From assembly GCF_000378085.1 (NCBI RefSeq), contig NZ_KB899221.1, positions 1-64,000 on the forward strand: 64,000 bases of DNA, read 5' to 3'. Shown one piece after another: positions 1 through 8,143 of the stretch (position 1 is its first letter; every line of letters begins with the position of its first letter). This DNA is from Hoylesella loescheii DSM 19665 = JCM 12249 = ATCC 15930 (GTDB lineage: Bacteria; Bacteroidota; Bacteroidia; Bacteroidales; Bacteroidaceae). Position numbers and translations under genes: made by a program. The notes under the pieces are model-generated. The model was not told the origin of the DNA. It searched no databases and worked only from the letters and a program-made list of their open reading frames with translations.

Positions 1-256
1 GCCGCTTGAGCTCCTCGACGTGTGCCTTGCGCTCTTTGGCAAGCAAGGCCTGAAGCTCCTCCACTGTGGTGGGAATATTCTCTTTCTTCATCAGCTCCTG
101 TATTGAGGACAAGTCGGGATTGCCATACTCCCGACAAAAATTGAGGAATGTGGTATAGGGCACACCGCAACTTAACGCAAAGCTGCGGGCATCCATACCG
201 CTCGTGATGTACTTACTTAATAACAGAATTTTCTCCGTTTCATTGTACTTTACCAT
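1..256 (-). CDS. Transposase-associated HTH protein, N-terminal part (OrfA-like), runs off the window
   Basis: This is the first 85 codons of a minus-strand gene starting with ATG at 254-256; the rest lies before base 1. Residues about 8-45 look like a helix-turn-helix (KYNETEKILLLSKYITSG, then SFALSCGVPYTTFLNF). They are followed by a heptad-like charged helix (EELQALLAKERKAHVEELKR), typical of small OrfA proteins of IS3- or IS66-type elements. Its position just inside an IS end that interrupts feoB supports a role in transposition. I infer the class from architecture only and recognise no specific family. Confidence 0.6.
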   Translation of the reverse strand, partial: MVKYNETEKILLLSKYITSGMDARSFALSCGVPYTTFLNFCREYGNPDLSSIQELMKKENIPTTVEELQALLAKERKAHVEELKR

Positions 257-306
257 GTTTTTTTACTTTTTTTTGTTTGAGGTAAAGTATCAACTTATTT
301 AGTACA
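1..306. mobile_element. End of an insertion sequence inserted in feoB (truncated by window)
   Basis: The feoB reading frame begins abruptly near 307, and everything to its left is unrelated. A minus-strand HTH-type ORF starts 50 bp inside this boundary, as expected for the first gene of an IS. Read from feoB into the element, the end is TGTACTAAATAAGTTGATAC, so it starts with TG like IS3-type termini. The family is not assigned: the transposase core and the other end lie outside the window, so neither the inverted repeat nor the target duplication can be checked. The junction is uncertain by a few bases (303-308). Confidence 0.7.
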
Positions 307-815
307 CTACAATTCTTGTGGCCAGCATCATTGTTTGGGCATTGGGATATTTCCCCCATAACGACGCGCTAGACAAGCAACAGCAGCAAGAACAAAGCAT
401 CATCGGAAGGATGGGTAAGGCCGTTGAACCAGTGTTCCGACTGCAAGGGTTCGACTGGAAACTAGACGTGAGTCTGCTTGCAGGCGTTGGTGCAAAAGAG
501 ATTGTGGCCTCTACGATGGGCGTATTATATGCCGACGACGACAGTTTCGGCAGTGACGACAGTTATAGCGACGACACTGAGAAGTACACGCGTTTGCGAA
601 AACAAATGCTGAACGATGGCCTTTCGCCCCTCTCGGCCTACGCCTACCTCATCTTCGTGCTGCTTTACTTCCCCTGTATAGCCACGGTTGCCGCTATCCG
701 CAACGAAAGCGGTTCGTGGCGTTGGGCCTTGTTCGCCGCCGTTTACACCACTGGGCTGGCATGGGTTGTTAGTGCTGCGGTGTATCAAGTGGGCAGTTTG
801 ATTATGGGTAGTTAG
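307..815 (+). pseudogene. feoB: feoB ferrous iron transporter, C-terminal remnant cut by an IS
   Basis: About 170 codons of the FeoB C-terminus survive. FeoB is the GTP-driven inner-membrane Fe(II) permease, normally about 700-830 residues in this phylum. Recognisable parts are a hydrophobic stretch around VWALGYFP, the conserved segment GVGAKEIVASTMGVLY, an acidic loop (DDDSFGSDDSYSDD) and two final membrane segments. The frame is open from a TAG at 300-302, inside the IS end, so the G domain and most of the membrane domain are separated from it. A GTG at 318 could start translation, but the product would lack all catalytic parts. An intrinsic terminator follows directly. The rest of feoB may survive beyond the other end of the IS. 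Confidence 0.85.
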
Positions 816-865
816 GCACACGCCCCTACTCCACTCCTTATATATAAGGCAACCATAAGCAAAAG

Positions 866-909
866 AAGCGCTTTCGGTAAGCACACGTTGACTGCCGAAA
901 GCGCTTTTT
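866..909 (+). terminator. Intrinsic terminator after feoB
   Basis: A 12-bp perfect stem (AAGCGCTTTCGG at 866-877 with CCGAAAGCGCTT at 895-906) is followed by a T run, 50 bp after the feoB stop. It separates feoB from the nuo operon. Confidence 0.9.
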
Positions 910-1075
910 GATGGGACAAGGCGTGAAAATATATAGTCAAGAACAAACGCCCATAAAGCATAAAAAGCATGTAAAACCGGTCACTACTCAATAATGATGA
1001 CCATTATACCCACACTTTGCAACATGGAGATTACATTTTTTAGTGGAAACATGTAACCAATTTCATATTTATTAT

Positions 1076-1083
1076 TACCTTTG
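1076..1083 (+). promoter_or_regulatory. Probable nuo operon promoter (-7 box TACCTTTG)
   Basis: TACCTTTG matches the Bacteroidota TAnnTTTG element 43 bp before nuoA. No good TTTG box is visible 19-21 bp upstream. The rest of the 310-bp feoB-nuoA gap holds the feoB terminator and no gene. Confidence 0.6.
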
Positions 1084-1125
1084 CACCATATTTGGCTGAA
1101 TCAAACAATTATATAATAACGTTAT

Positions 1126-1476
1126 ATGTCTTTTATTTTATTTATTACCGTTCTGATAACGGCTGTCTTTTTGGTTGTGGCGGCATTTGCCATAGCCAAG
1201 GCGATAGGGCCTCGGTCGTACAATGCGGTGAAAGGTGAGCCATTCGAGAGTGGTATCCCAACACGCGGTTCCTCGTGGATTCCCGTGCATATCGGCTACT
1301 ATCTCTTCGCCATCCTTTTCCTCATGTTCGACGTAGAGACCGTATTCCTCTATCCCTGGGCAGTAGTTGTCAAGCAGTTTGGAGCTTTAGCTCTGGCGAG
1401 CATTGGTTTCTTTTTGGTAGTACTTGTATTTGGCCTGGCCTATGCTTGGCGGAAAGGAGCATTGGAATGGAAGTGA
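1126..1476 (+). CDS. nuoA: NADH-quinone oxidoreductase subunit A
   Basis: This 116-residue membrane subunit of respiratory complex I (NuoA/ND3) has three hydrophobic helices (about 2-24, 60-82, 87-108). The conserved loop FESGIPTRGSSWIPVHIGYYLFAI, followed by MFDVETVFLYPWA, carries the acidic pair on the second helix. Its length is normal for the family. It is the first gene of a ten-gene complex I operon, preceded by a probable promoter at 1076. The next gene, nuoB, overlaps its end by 10 bases, suggesting translational coupling. Confidence 0.96.
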   Translation: MSFILFITVLITAVFLVVAAFAIAKAIGPRSYNAVKGEPFESGIPTRGSSWIPVHIGYYLFAILFLMFDVETVFLYPWAVVVKQFGALALASIGFFLVVLVFGLAYAWRKGALEWK

Positions 1477-2090
1477 AACAACCCCATATCAAAAGTATTC
1501 CATACGCGGAATTTAAAGACAACGACACGCTCGAACAAATCATGAACGAACTACACGAAGGTGGCGTGAACGTTGTTGTTGGGTCGCTAGACCAAGCCAT
1601 CAACTGGGGACGCAGCAATTCGCTGTGGTCGCTCACCTTCGCAACAAGCTGTTGCGGTATCGAATTCATGTCGGTGGGATGCGCCCGCTACGACTTCGCC
1701 CGCTTTGGCTTTGAAGTAACACGCAACTCGCCACGTCAGGCTGACCTCATCATGTGCGCAGGTACCATCACCAACAAGATGGCGCCCGTTATGAAACGCC
1801 TATACGACGAGATGGCCGACCCGAAATACGTTATCGCCGTTGGCGGATGCGCCATCAGCGGTGGACCTTTCAAGTCGAGCTACCACGTTGTTCGCGGCAT
1901 CGAAGAGATTGTTCCCGTAGACGTTTTCATTCCCGGATGCCCTCCAAGACCTGAGGCTATCCTGTACGGAATGATGCAGCTGCAACGTAAAGTGAAGGTT
2001 GAGAAGTTCTTTGGCGGAGCAAACCGCAAGGAAAAGAAGCCCATGGTTATCATGGATGTGCCAAAGGATTTCGATAAAGACAAGGAATGA
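1467..2090 (+). CDS. nuoB: NADH-quinone oxidoreductase subunit B
   Basis: NuoB is the peripheral-arm subunit that holds the last iron-sulfur cluster, N2, and passes electrons to quinone. The ATG at 1467 is chosen over upstream in-frame starts because AGGAG lies at the right distance, because the start MEVKQPH leads straight into family sequence, and because longer forms would run deep into nuoA. The cluster ligands are visible: the CC pair in TSCCGIEFM, the Cys in VGCARYDF, and PGCPPRPEA. The product is 207 residues, normal for Bacteroidota. Confidence 0.95.
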   Translation: MEVKQPHIKSIPYAEFKDNDTLEQIMNELHEGGVNVVVGSLDQAINWGRSNSLWSLTFATSCCGIEFMSVGCARYDFARFGFEVTRNSPRQADLIMCAGTITNKMAPVMKRLYDEMADPKYVIAVGGCAISGGPFKSSYHVVRGIEEIVPVDVFIPGCPPRPEAILYGMMQLQRKVKVEKFFGGANRKEKKPMVIMDVPKDFDKDKE

Positions 2091-2099
2091 GACGCTATT

Positions 2100-3668
2100 A
2101 TGAAACTAAATAACATTGAATTCAACGCGAACGATTTTGCCAACGAGATGGCAAAATTAAGAAATGAAAAACATTTCGACTTCCTCGTCACCATCGTTGG
2201 TGAAGATTTTGGAGAGGAAGGGTTCGGGTGTATCTATATTCTTGAGAACACCCAAACCTACGAACGCATCTCGGTTAAAGTCGTTGCCGTCGATCGTGAG
2301 AATCCTTACCTGCCATCGGTGACTAACCTTTGGAAGGCTGCCGACCTGCTGGAACGTGAGGTTTACGACTTCTTCGGCATCAAGTTCATCGGACATCCCG
2401 ACATGCGAAGGCTCTACCTGCGTAGTGATTTCATAGGCTATCCCCTGCGAAAAGACTACGACATGGACCCCGAGAAGAACAGGCCAAACATGTACGACGA
2501 CCCCGAGCCCGACTATACCTTGCTATATAGCCTAGATAAAGACGGGAAACTGGTGGAAACACGCCATAAGCTGTTCGGAGATGACGACTATGTGGTGAAC
2601 ATCGGACCACAACACCCTGCCACACACGGTGTATTGCGCCTGCAAACGATACTCGATGGCGAGGTGATTAGGAAGATTTACCCACACTTGGGTTACATTC
2701 ACCGTGGCGTGGAAAAGATTTCGGAAAGCTATTCTTACCCACAGACGTTGGCCTTCACCGATCGTTTGGACTATCTTAGCGCAACCATGAACCGACATGC
2801 ATTGGTGGGCGTGATTGAAGAGGCTATGGGTGTGGAGCTTACCGACCGCATCAAGTATATCCGTACCATCATGGACGAGCTGCAACGCCTTAACTCGCAC
2901 CTGCTGTTCTACAGCTGCTGCGCGCAGGACGTTGGTGCGTTAACCGCATTTATATATGGAATGCGCGACCGCGAGCAAGTTATCAACGTGATGGAAGAGA
3001 CCACTGGTGGCCGACTCATCATGAACTACTATCGCATTGGCGGATGTCAAGCTGATATTGACCCTAACTTCGTGAAGAACGTAAAGAAACTTTGCGCTTA
3101 CATCAAGCCGATGTTCAAGGAATATCAAGATGTATTCACTGGCAACGTTATCATGGAAAACCGTTTCAAAGGCGTGGGAATGCTATCTCGTGAGGATGCT
3201 ATCAGCTACGGTTGTACGGGCGGAACGGGTCGTGCAGCAGGCTGGCAGAACGACGTTCGCAAACACCACAGCTACGGAGTGTATGATAAGGTAGACTTTA
3301 AGGAGATTACCTACAACAACGGAGACAGCTACGACCGCTATATGGTGCGCATGAAGGAGATGGAACAGAGCGTTCACATCTTGGAAACGCTTATCGACAA
3401 CATTCCCGAAGGCGACTTCTACATCAAGCAAAAGCCCATTATCAAAGTGCCCGAAGGCCAATGGTACTTCTCTTGTGAAGGTTCGCGCGGTGAGATTGGT
3501 GTGTTCCTCGACAGCAAAGGCGACAAGAGTCCCTACCGTTTGAAGTTCCGTCCTATGGGTCTTCCTTTGGTTTCGGCCTTGGACACCATGCTTCGTGGCG
3601 AGAAGATAGCCGACCTTATCGCTGTCGGCGCATCGTTAGATTATGTTATACCCGATATTGACAGATAA
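2100..3668 (+). CDS. nuoCD: NADH-quinone oxidoreductase, fused subunits C and D
   Basis: This 522-residue fusion joins NuoC (about 1-130; 30-kDa subunit, with VYDFFGIKFIGHPDMRRL and YPLRKDYD) to NuoD (about 165-522; 49-kDa subunit, with NIGPQHPATHGVLR, the quinone-site loop YIHRGVEK and a C-terminal DIDR). NuoCD forms the quinone-reduction cavity with NuoB. The two domains are joined by a short acidic linker (DDPEPDYTLLYSLDKDGK). Fusion of C and D is also known from enterobacteria. It begins 9 bases after the nuoB stop, and nuoH follows after 2 bases. Confidence 0.95.
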   Translation: MKLNNIEFNANDFANEMAKLRNEKHFDFLVTIVGEDFGEEGFGCIYILENTQTYERISVKVVAVDRENPYLPSVTNLWKAADLLEREVYDFFGIKFIGHPDMRRLYLRSDFIGYPLRKDYDMDPEKNRPNMYDDPEPDYTLLYSLDKDGKLVETRHKLFGDDDYVVNIGPQHPATHGVLRLQTILDGEVIRKIYPHLGYIHRGVEKISESYSYPQTLAFTDRLDYLSATMNRHALVGVIEEAMGVELTDRIKYIRTIMDELQRLNSHLLFYSCCAQDVGALTAFIYGMRDREQVINVMEETTGGRLIMNYYRIGGCQADIDPNFVKNVKKLCAYIKPMFKEYQDVFTGNVIMENRFKGVGMLSREDAISYGCTGGTGRAAGWQNDVRKHHSYGVYDKVDFKEITYNNGDSYDRYMVRMKEMEQSVHILETLIDNIPEGDFYIKQKPIIKVPEGQWYFSCEGSRGEIGVFLDSKGDKSPYRLKFRPMGLPLVSALDTMLRGEKIADLIAVGASLDYVIPDIDR

Positions 3669-3670
3669 TT

Positions 3671-4759
3671 ATGTTTGACTTTTCAATCGTTACGACGTGG
3701 TTTGACAGTCTGCTGCGAGACACATGCGGACTGAGCAGCTTTTGGGCCATATTCATCGAATGTGTGCTCGTGGGTGTATTCATACTGGCTGCCTACGCCA
3801 TATTGGCTATCTTGCTGATCTTCATGGAACGCAAGGTGTGCGCAGCTTTCCAATGCCGTCTCGGCCCGATGCGTGTTGGTCCGTGGGGTGTTTTCCAAGT
3901 TATTGCCGACGTTCTGAAGATGCTTATCAAAGAAATCTTCGCTGTTGACAAGGCTGATAAACTGCTCTACACCATCGCTCCCATATTGGTGCTGATTGGT
4001 TCGGTAGGTGCGTTCTCGTTCATGCCATGGAACAAGGGCGCTACAATTTTGGATTTCAACGTCGGCATCTTCTTGATGACGGCCATTTCGAGTATCGGCG
4101 TTATCGGAATATTCATCGCAGGATGGAGTTCTAATAATAAGTATAGTGTTATTTCGGCGATGCGTGGCGCGGTGCAGATGATTTCTTACGAGATGTCGTT
4201 GGGCCTCTGCCTCATCACGGCCGTGATTCTCACGGGTACGATGCAGGTTAGCGGCATCGTGGAAGCACAAAGCGGCCCCTTCGGCTGGCTTGTTTTCCAG
4301 GGTCATATCCCTGCCATCATCGCCTTTTTGGTATTCCTTATCACAGGAAATGCTGAAGCAAACCGTGGCCCATTCGACTTGGCGGAAGCCGAAAGCGAAC
4401 TTACCGCAGGTTATCACACCGAATATTCGGGTATGGGTTTCGGCTTCTTCTACTTGGCCGAGTATCTAAATCTCTTCATTGTGGCAGGTGTTGCCTCCAT
4501 GGTTTTCCTTGGCGGATGGATGCCTATACACATCGGTGTCGAAGGTTTTGATAAGGTAATGGACTATATTCCAGGCTTCATCTGGTTCATAGGTAAGGCA
4601 TTCGCCCTCGTTTGGGTGTTGATGTGGATACGTTGGACGTTCCCCCGCCTTCGCATCGACCAGATATTGAAATTGGAATGGAAATACCTGATGCCCCTGT
4701 CCTTGCTCAACCTCGTGATCATGACAATTGTTGTGGCCTTTGGTTGGTACATTAAATAA
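3671..4759 (+). CDS. nuoH: NADH-quinone oxidoreductase subunit H
   Basis: NuoH (ND1) is a 362-residue membrane subunit with about eight helices that forms the base of the quinone channel. Signature segments include ERKVCAAFQCRLGPMRVGPWG (first cytoplasmic loop), EANRGPFDLAEAESELTAGYHTEYSGM (conserved acidic loop) and WIRWTFPRLRIDQ near the end. The length is slightly above the usual 320-350. It starts 2 bases after nuoCD, so it is co-transcribed. Confidence 0.96.
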   Translation: MFDFSIVTTWFDSLLRDTCGLSSFWAIFIECVLVGVFILAAYAILAILLIFMERKVCAAFQCRLGPMRVGPWGVFQVIADVLKMLIKEIFAVDKADKLLYTIAPILVLIGSVGAFSFMPWNKGATILDFNVGIFLMTAISSIGVIGIFIAGWSSNNKYSVISAMRGAVQMISYEMSLGLCLITAVILTGTMQVSGIVEAQSGPFGWLVFQGHIPAIIAFLVFLITGNAEANRGPFDLAEAESELTAGYHTEYSGMGFGFFYLAEYLNLFIVAGVASMVFLGGWMPIHIGVEGFDKVMDYIPGFIWFIGKAFALVWVLMWIRWTFPRLRIDQILKLEWKYLMPLSLLNLVIMTIVVAFGWYIK

Positions 4760-4769
4760 CGAAAAAGAC

Positions 4770-5300
4770 ATGGAAGATAACAAGAAATCATATTTTGGCG
4801 GTATACGAGATGGCATCAAGTCGCTCGCCACTGGCCTACGTGTCACGCTGCGCGAGTACTTCACGCCGAAGGTTACTGAGCAATACCCCGAAAACAGAAA
4901 GACCACTTTGCACGTGGCACAACGCTCGCGCGGAAGGCTCGTTATGAAGCGCGACGAGAACGATGTGGTGAAATGTGTGGCCTGCTTGATGTGCGAAAAG
5001 GCCTGCCCTAACGGCACCATACGCATCGTTTCGGAAATGGTGACGACTGAGGAGGGCAAGAAGAAGCGCCAATTGATAAAGTACGACTACGACCTAGGCG
5101 ACTGCATGTTCTGCGAACTATGTACCAACGCCTGCAACTTCGATGCCATCGAGTTCACCAACGACTTCGAGAACTCCGTATTTAACCGCGACAAGCTTGT
5201 CATCGAGCTAGACAAGGAACACTACCAAAGCTCCTTGCCCAACATCATTGACGGCGGTGCGGAAAATGAAATCGGAACTTTCAACACTAAAACAAAATAA
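4770..5300 (+). CDS. nuoI: NADH-quinone oxidoreductase subunit I (2x[4Fe-4S])
   Basis: This is a 176-residue ferredoxin-like subunit of the peripheral arm. Two Cys motifs, CVACLMCEKACP and CMFCELCTNACN, bind clusters N6a and N6b. The ATG at 4770 gives a normal N-terminus; a longer in-frame start would overlap nuoH. The first motif is the usual CxxCxxCxxxCP form. Because nuoE, nuoF and nuoG are absent, NuoI is the outermost iron-sulfur subunit encoded in this operon and a plausible docking point for an electron donor such as ferredoxin (inference). Confidence 0.94.
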   Translation: MEDNKKSYFGGIRDGIKSLATGLRVTLREYFTPKVTEQYPENRKTTLHVAQRSRGRLVMKRDENDVVKCVACLMCEKACPNGTIRIVSEMVTTEEGKKKRQLIKYDYDLGDCMFCELCTNACNFDAIEFTNDFENSVFNRDKLVIELDKEHYQSSLPNIIDGGAENEIGTFNTKTK

Positions 5301-5317
5301 TAGGAGTAGACATCTTT

Positions 5318-5839
5318 ATGGCAAATATCATCATGTTTTGCATCTTGGCCGTGGTAATTATCGGCTCGGCCATCGTATGCGTATTCACAAAGAGAATTAT
5401 GCGAGCGGCTACTTTCCTGCTGTTCGTGCTCTTTGGCGTCGCAGGTGTTTACTTCCTGTTAGACTATACCTTCTTAGGCACTGCACAAATAGCTATCTAC
5501 GCGGGCGGCTTGACGATGCTTTACATCTTCGCCATCCAACTCGTGTCGAAGCGCACCTTGCAAGGTTTGCAAGAAAGGCAACGCGGAAAAACCATCGTTG
5601 CTGGCGCATTGGTAGCCCTCATCGGACTGGTTACCGTGGCATTGGTGTTGCTTAAGAACCAATTTATAGACATGTCGGCCAGCATGGTCGATGCCGAAGT
5701 ACCCATGTCGGTTATCGGAGAGAAGCTCGTTGGTGCAGGCAAGTACCAGTACGTTCTGCCTTTCGAGTTTATTTCCGTATTTCTCTTGGCATGTATCATC
5801 GGTGGAATAATGATTGCAAGAAAGGAGGATAAGAAATGA
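5318..5839 (+). CDS. nuoJ: NADH-quinone oxidoreductase subunit J
   Basis: NuoJ (ND6) is a 173-residue membrane subunit with five predicted helices. The conserved helix DYTFLGTAQIAIYAGGLTMLYIFAIQLVS contains the pi-bulge-forming region of this family. The C-terminus overlaps the nuoK start by four bases (ATGA), a sign of translational coupling. Confidence 0.94.
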   Translation: MANIIMFCILAVVIIGSAIVCVFTKRIMRAATFLLFVLFGVAGVYFLLDYTFLGTAQIAIYAGGLTMLYIFAIQLVSKRTLQGLQERQRGKTIVAGALVALIGLVTVALVLLKNQFIDMSASMVDAEVPMSVIGEKLVGAGKYQYVLPFEFISVFLLACIIGGIMIARKEDKK

Positions 5840-6144
5840 TACCCATAGAATTGTTATTGGGACTGAGCACTTTGCTCTTCTTCATTGGCTTTTTCGGATT
5901 TGTAACGCGACGTAATCTCATCGCGATGCTCATCTCCATTGAGCTGGTGCTCAACTCGGTTGACATCAACTTTGCCGTATTCAACCGCATACTTTACCCT
6001 GGCGAACTCGAAGGCTTCTTCTTTTCCTTGTTCTCCATCGGCATCAACGCCGCCGAAACGGCAGTGGCCATCGCTATCATTCTTAACGTTTACCGCAGGT
6101 TCCACAGTGATCAGGTGAACAGTATTGAAAACATGAAACTATAA
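5836..6144 (+). CDS. nuoK: NADH-quinone oxidoreductase subunit K
   Basis: NuoK (ND4L) has 102 residues and three helices, each with family residues: LLGLSTLLFFIGFFGFVTRRN, then LIAMLISIELVLNSVDINF with the key membrane Glu, then a third helix with the second conserved Glu (SIGINAAETAVAIAI). The length is standard. It overlaps nuoJ by four bases, and nuoL follows after six bases. Confidence 0.95.
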   Translation: MIPIELLLGLSTLLFFIGFFGFVTRRNLIAMLISIELVLNSVDINFAVFNRILYPGELEGFFFSLFSIGINAAETAVAIAIILNVYRRFHSDQVNSIENMKL

Positions 6145-6150
6145 ACGACA

Positions 6151-8109
6151 ATGGAATACAATTTTGTATTTTTGATACTACTTCTGCCTGCGCTATCGTT
6201 CCTCGTGCTAGGACTATTGGGCATGAAGATGCCGCATAAGGTGGCGGGTTCCATCGGAACGGCGGTTCTGGGCACAATCTTTTGCCTTTCCATCTACACG
6301 GCATACGAATACTTCATCGGACAAGGTCGTGGAGCCGACGGACTTTACCCTCACGTTACGGCGTTTAACTTCTCATGGTTGAAGTTTTCCGAACTACTGA
6401 CGTTCAATTTGGGCTTCCGCCTCACACCCATCTCGGTGATGATGCTGGTGGTTATCACCACTGTGAGCCTCATGGTACACATCTACTCGTTCGGTTACAT
6501 GCACGGAGAAAAGGGTTTTCAACGTTATTACGCCTTCCTTTCGCTCTTCACCATGTCGATGTTAGGCCTGGTTGTGGCCACGAACATTTTCCAGATGTAC
6601 CTATTTTGGGAGCTTGTGGGCGTATCGTCCTACCTTCTTATCGGCTTCTACTATCCCGAAGGGGCTGCCGTTGCCGCATCGAAGAAGGCGTTCATCGTAA
6701 CCCGCTTTGCCGACTTATTCTTCCTTATCGGCATTTTGATTTACAGCTTCTACGTAGGAACGTTCAACTACGACCTCAATGCCATGCCTTCGCTCCACGA
6801 GCAGGTAGCTGGTGCAGCCGTAATGATGCCCATCGCCCTGTTCTTCATGTTCATCGGCGGTGCAGGTAAGAGCGCCATGTTCCCCTTGCACATTTGGTTG
6901 CCCGACGCAATGGAAGGTCCTACGCCCGTATCGGCACTTATCCACGCAGCCACGATGGTTGTTGCGGGTGTGTTCCTTGTGGCTAGCCTGTTCCCCATCT
7001 TCGTGCAGTTCGCTCCCGAACAATTGCATTGGATTGCCTACATCGCAGCCTTCACGGCATTCTATGCCGCTGCTGTGGCTTGCGTACAAAGCGACATCAA
7101 GCGTGTTTTGGCCTTCTCTACCATCTCGCAGATAGGTTTCATGCTCGTGGCACTTGGCGTTTGCCTGCCCGATCCTGCAACAGGCGCCGTAGCAATGACC
7201 GAAGAATACGCCGATGTACAAGGTCTGGGCTACATGGCAGGTATGTTCCACCTCTTCACGCACGCTATGTTCAAGGCTTGCCTCTTCCTAGGCGCAGGCT
7301 GTATCATACATGCCGTGCACTCAAACGAGAAAGAATACATGGGCGGACTACGCAAGTACATGCCCATTACGCACTGGACATTCCTCATTTCATGCCTCGC
7401 CATCGCTGGCATACCACCTTTCTCAGGCTTCTTCTCAAAAGACGAGATCCTAGTGGCATGCTACAACTTCAGTCCGCTTATGGGCGCAGTGATGAGCGGC
7501 ATCGCCATGATGACGGCCTTCTATATGTTCCGACTCTATTACGTGATATTCTGGGGCAAGAGCTACTACGAAACGCACATCAACGAAGGAGCGCACAAGC
7601 CCCATGAGGCACCGCTCACGATGACTTTCCCCTTGATATTCCTGTCTATAATCACGGTAACTTGCGGTTTCTTGCCTTTCGGCGAACTCGTTTCAGCCAA
7701 CGGCATAGGATTCCATACCCACATCAACTGGGCCGTTGCAGGCACTAGCGTGGGCTTGGCCGTTATCGCAATCGTGGCAGCAACGCTGATGTACAAGAAT
7801 GCCGAAACGCCTTTTGCCGACAAGTTGGCAAAGACTTTCCCCACACTTCATCGTGCAGCTTACAAGCGTTTCTATATGGACGAGATTTGGCAATACGTTA
7901 CCCATCGCATCATCTTCCGTCTTATATCCAAGCCCATCGCATGGTTCGACCGCCATGTTATCGACGGCACGTTCGATTTCTTGGCTTGGAGTTCCAACGA
8001 AGCAGGCGAAAGCATACGCCCTTGGCAAAGCGGCGACGTGCGTCATTACGCCATTTGGTTCCTCTCCGGAGCCGTTGCGCTTACCTTGGTTTTGCTATAT
8101 ATGTTGTAA
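6151..8109 (+). CDS. nuoL: NADH-quinone oxidoreductase subunit L
   Basis: NuoL (ND5) is the distal antiporter-like proton-pumping subunit. It has 652 residues, with about 14 core helices followed by a long lateral helix and a final anchor (GAVALTLVLLYML). Visible family segments are LFWELVGVSSYLLIGFYYPE (pumping Glu), GKSAMFPLHIWLPDAMEGPTPVSALIHAATMV, and the DIKRVLAFSTISQIGFM and HLFTHAMFKACLFLGAG blocks. The length matches other NuoL proteins. Confidence 0.96.
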   Translation: MEYNFVFLILLLPALSFLVLGLLGMKMPHKVAGSIGTAVLGTIFCLSIYTAYEYFIGQGRGADGLYPHVTAFNFSWLKFSELLTFNLGFRLTPISVMMLVVITTVSLMVHIYSFGYMHGEKGFQRYYAFLSLFTMSMLGLVVATNIFQMYLFWELVGVSSYLLIGFYYPEGAAVAASKKAFIVTRFADLFFLIGILIYSFYVGTFNYDLNAMPSLHEQVAGAAVMMPIALFFMFIGGAGKSAMFPLHIWLPDAMEGPTPVSALIHAATMVVAGVFLVASLFPIFVQFAPEQLHWIAYIAAFTAFYAAAVACVQSDIKRVLAFSTISQIGFMLVALGVCLPDPATGAVAMTEEYADVQGLGYMAGMFHLFTHAMFKACLFLGAGCIIHAVHSNEKEYMGGLRKYMPITHWTFLISCLAIAGIPPFSGFFSKDEILVACYNFSPLMGAVMSGIAMMTAFYMFRLYYVIFWGKSYYETHINEGAHKPHEAPLTMTFPLIFLSIITVTCGFLPFGELVSANGIGFHTHINWAVAGTSVGLAVIAIVAATLMYKNAETPFADKLAKTFPTLHRAAYKRFYMDEIWQYVTHRIIFRLISKPIAWFDRHVIDGTFDFLAWSSNEAGESIRPWQSGDVRHYAIWFLSGAVALTLVLLYML

Positions 8110-8143
8110 TATGAGGTAACAACCAGATAAAAGAAAAACAAAA

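Noticed and set aside
3683..4417. A long minus-strand ORF of 244 codons opposite nuoH
   Set aside because: It mirrors the plus-strand nuoH reading frame and has a composition unlike any protein (His/Asn/Glu-rich, no motif). nuoH on the other strand is certain.
6715..7263. Minus-strand ORF of 182 codons opposite nuoL
   Set aside because: Shadow of nuoL, which matches NuoL in detail. No promoter or start signal supports it.
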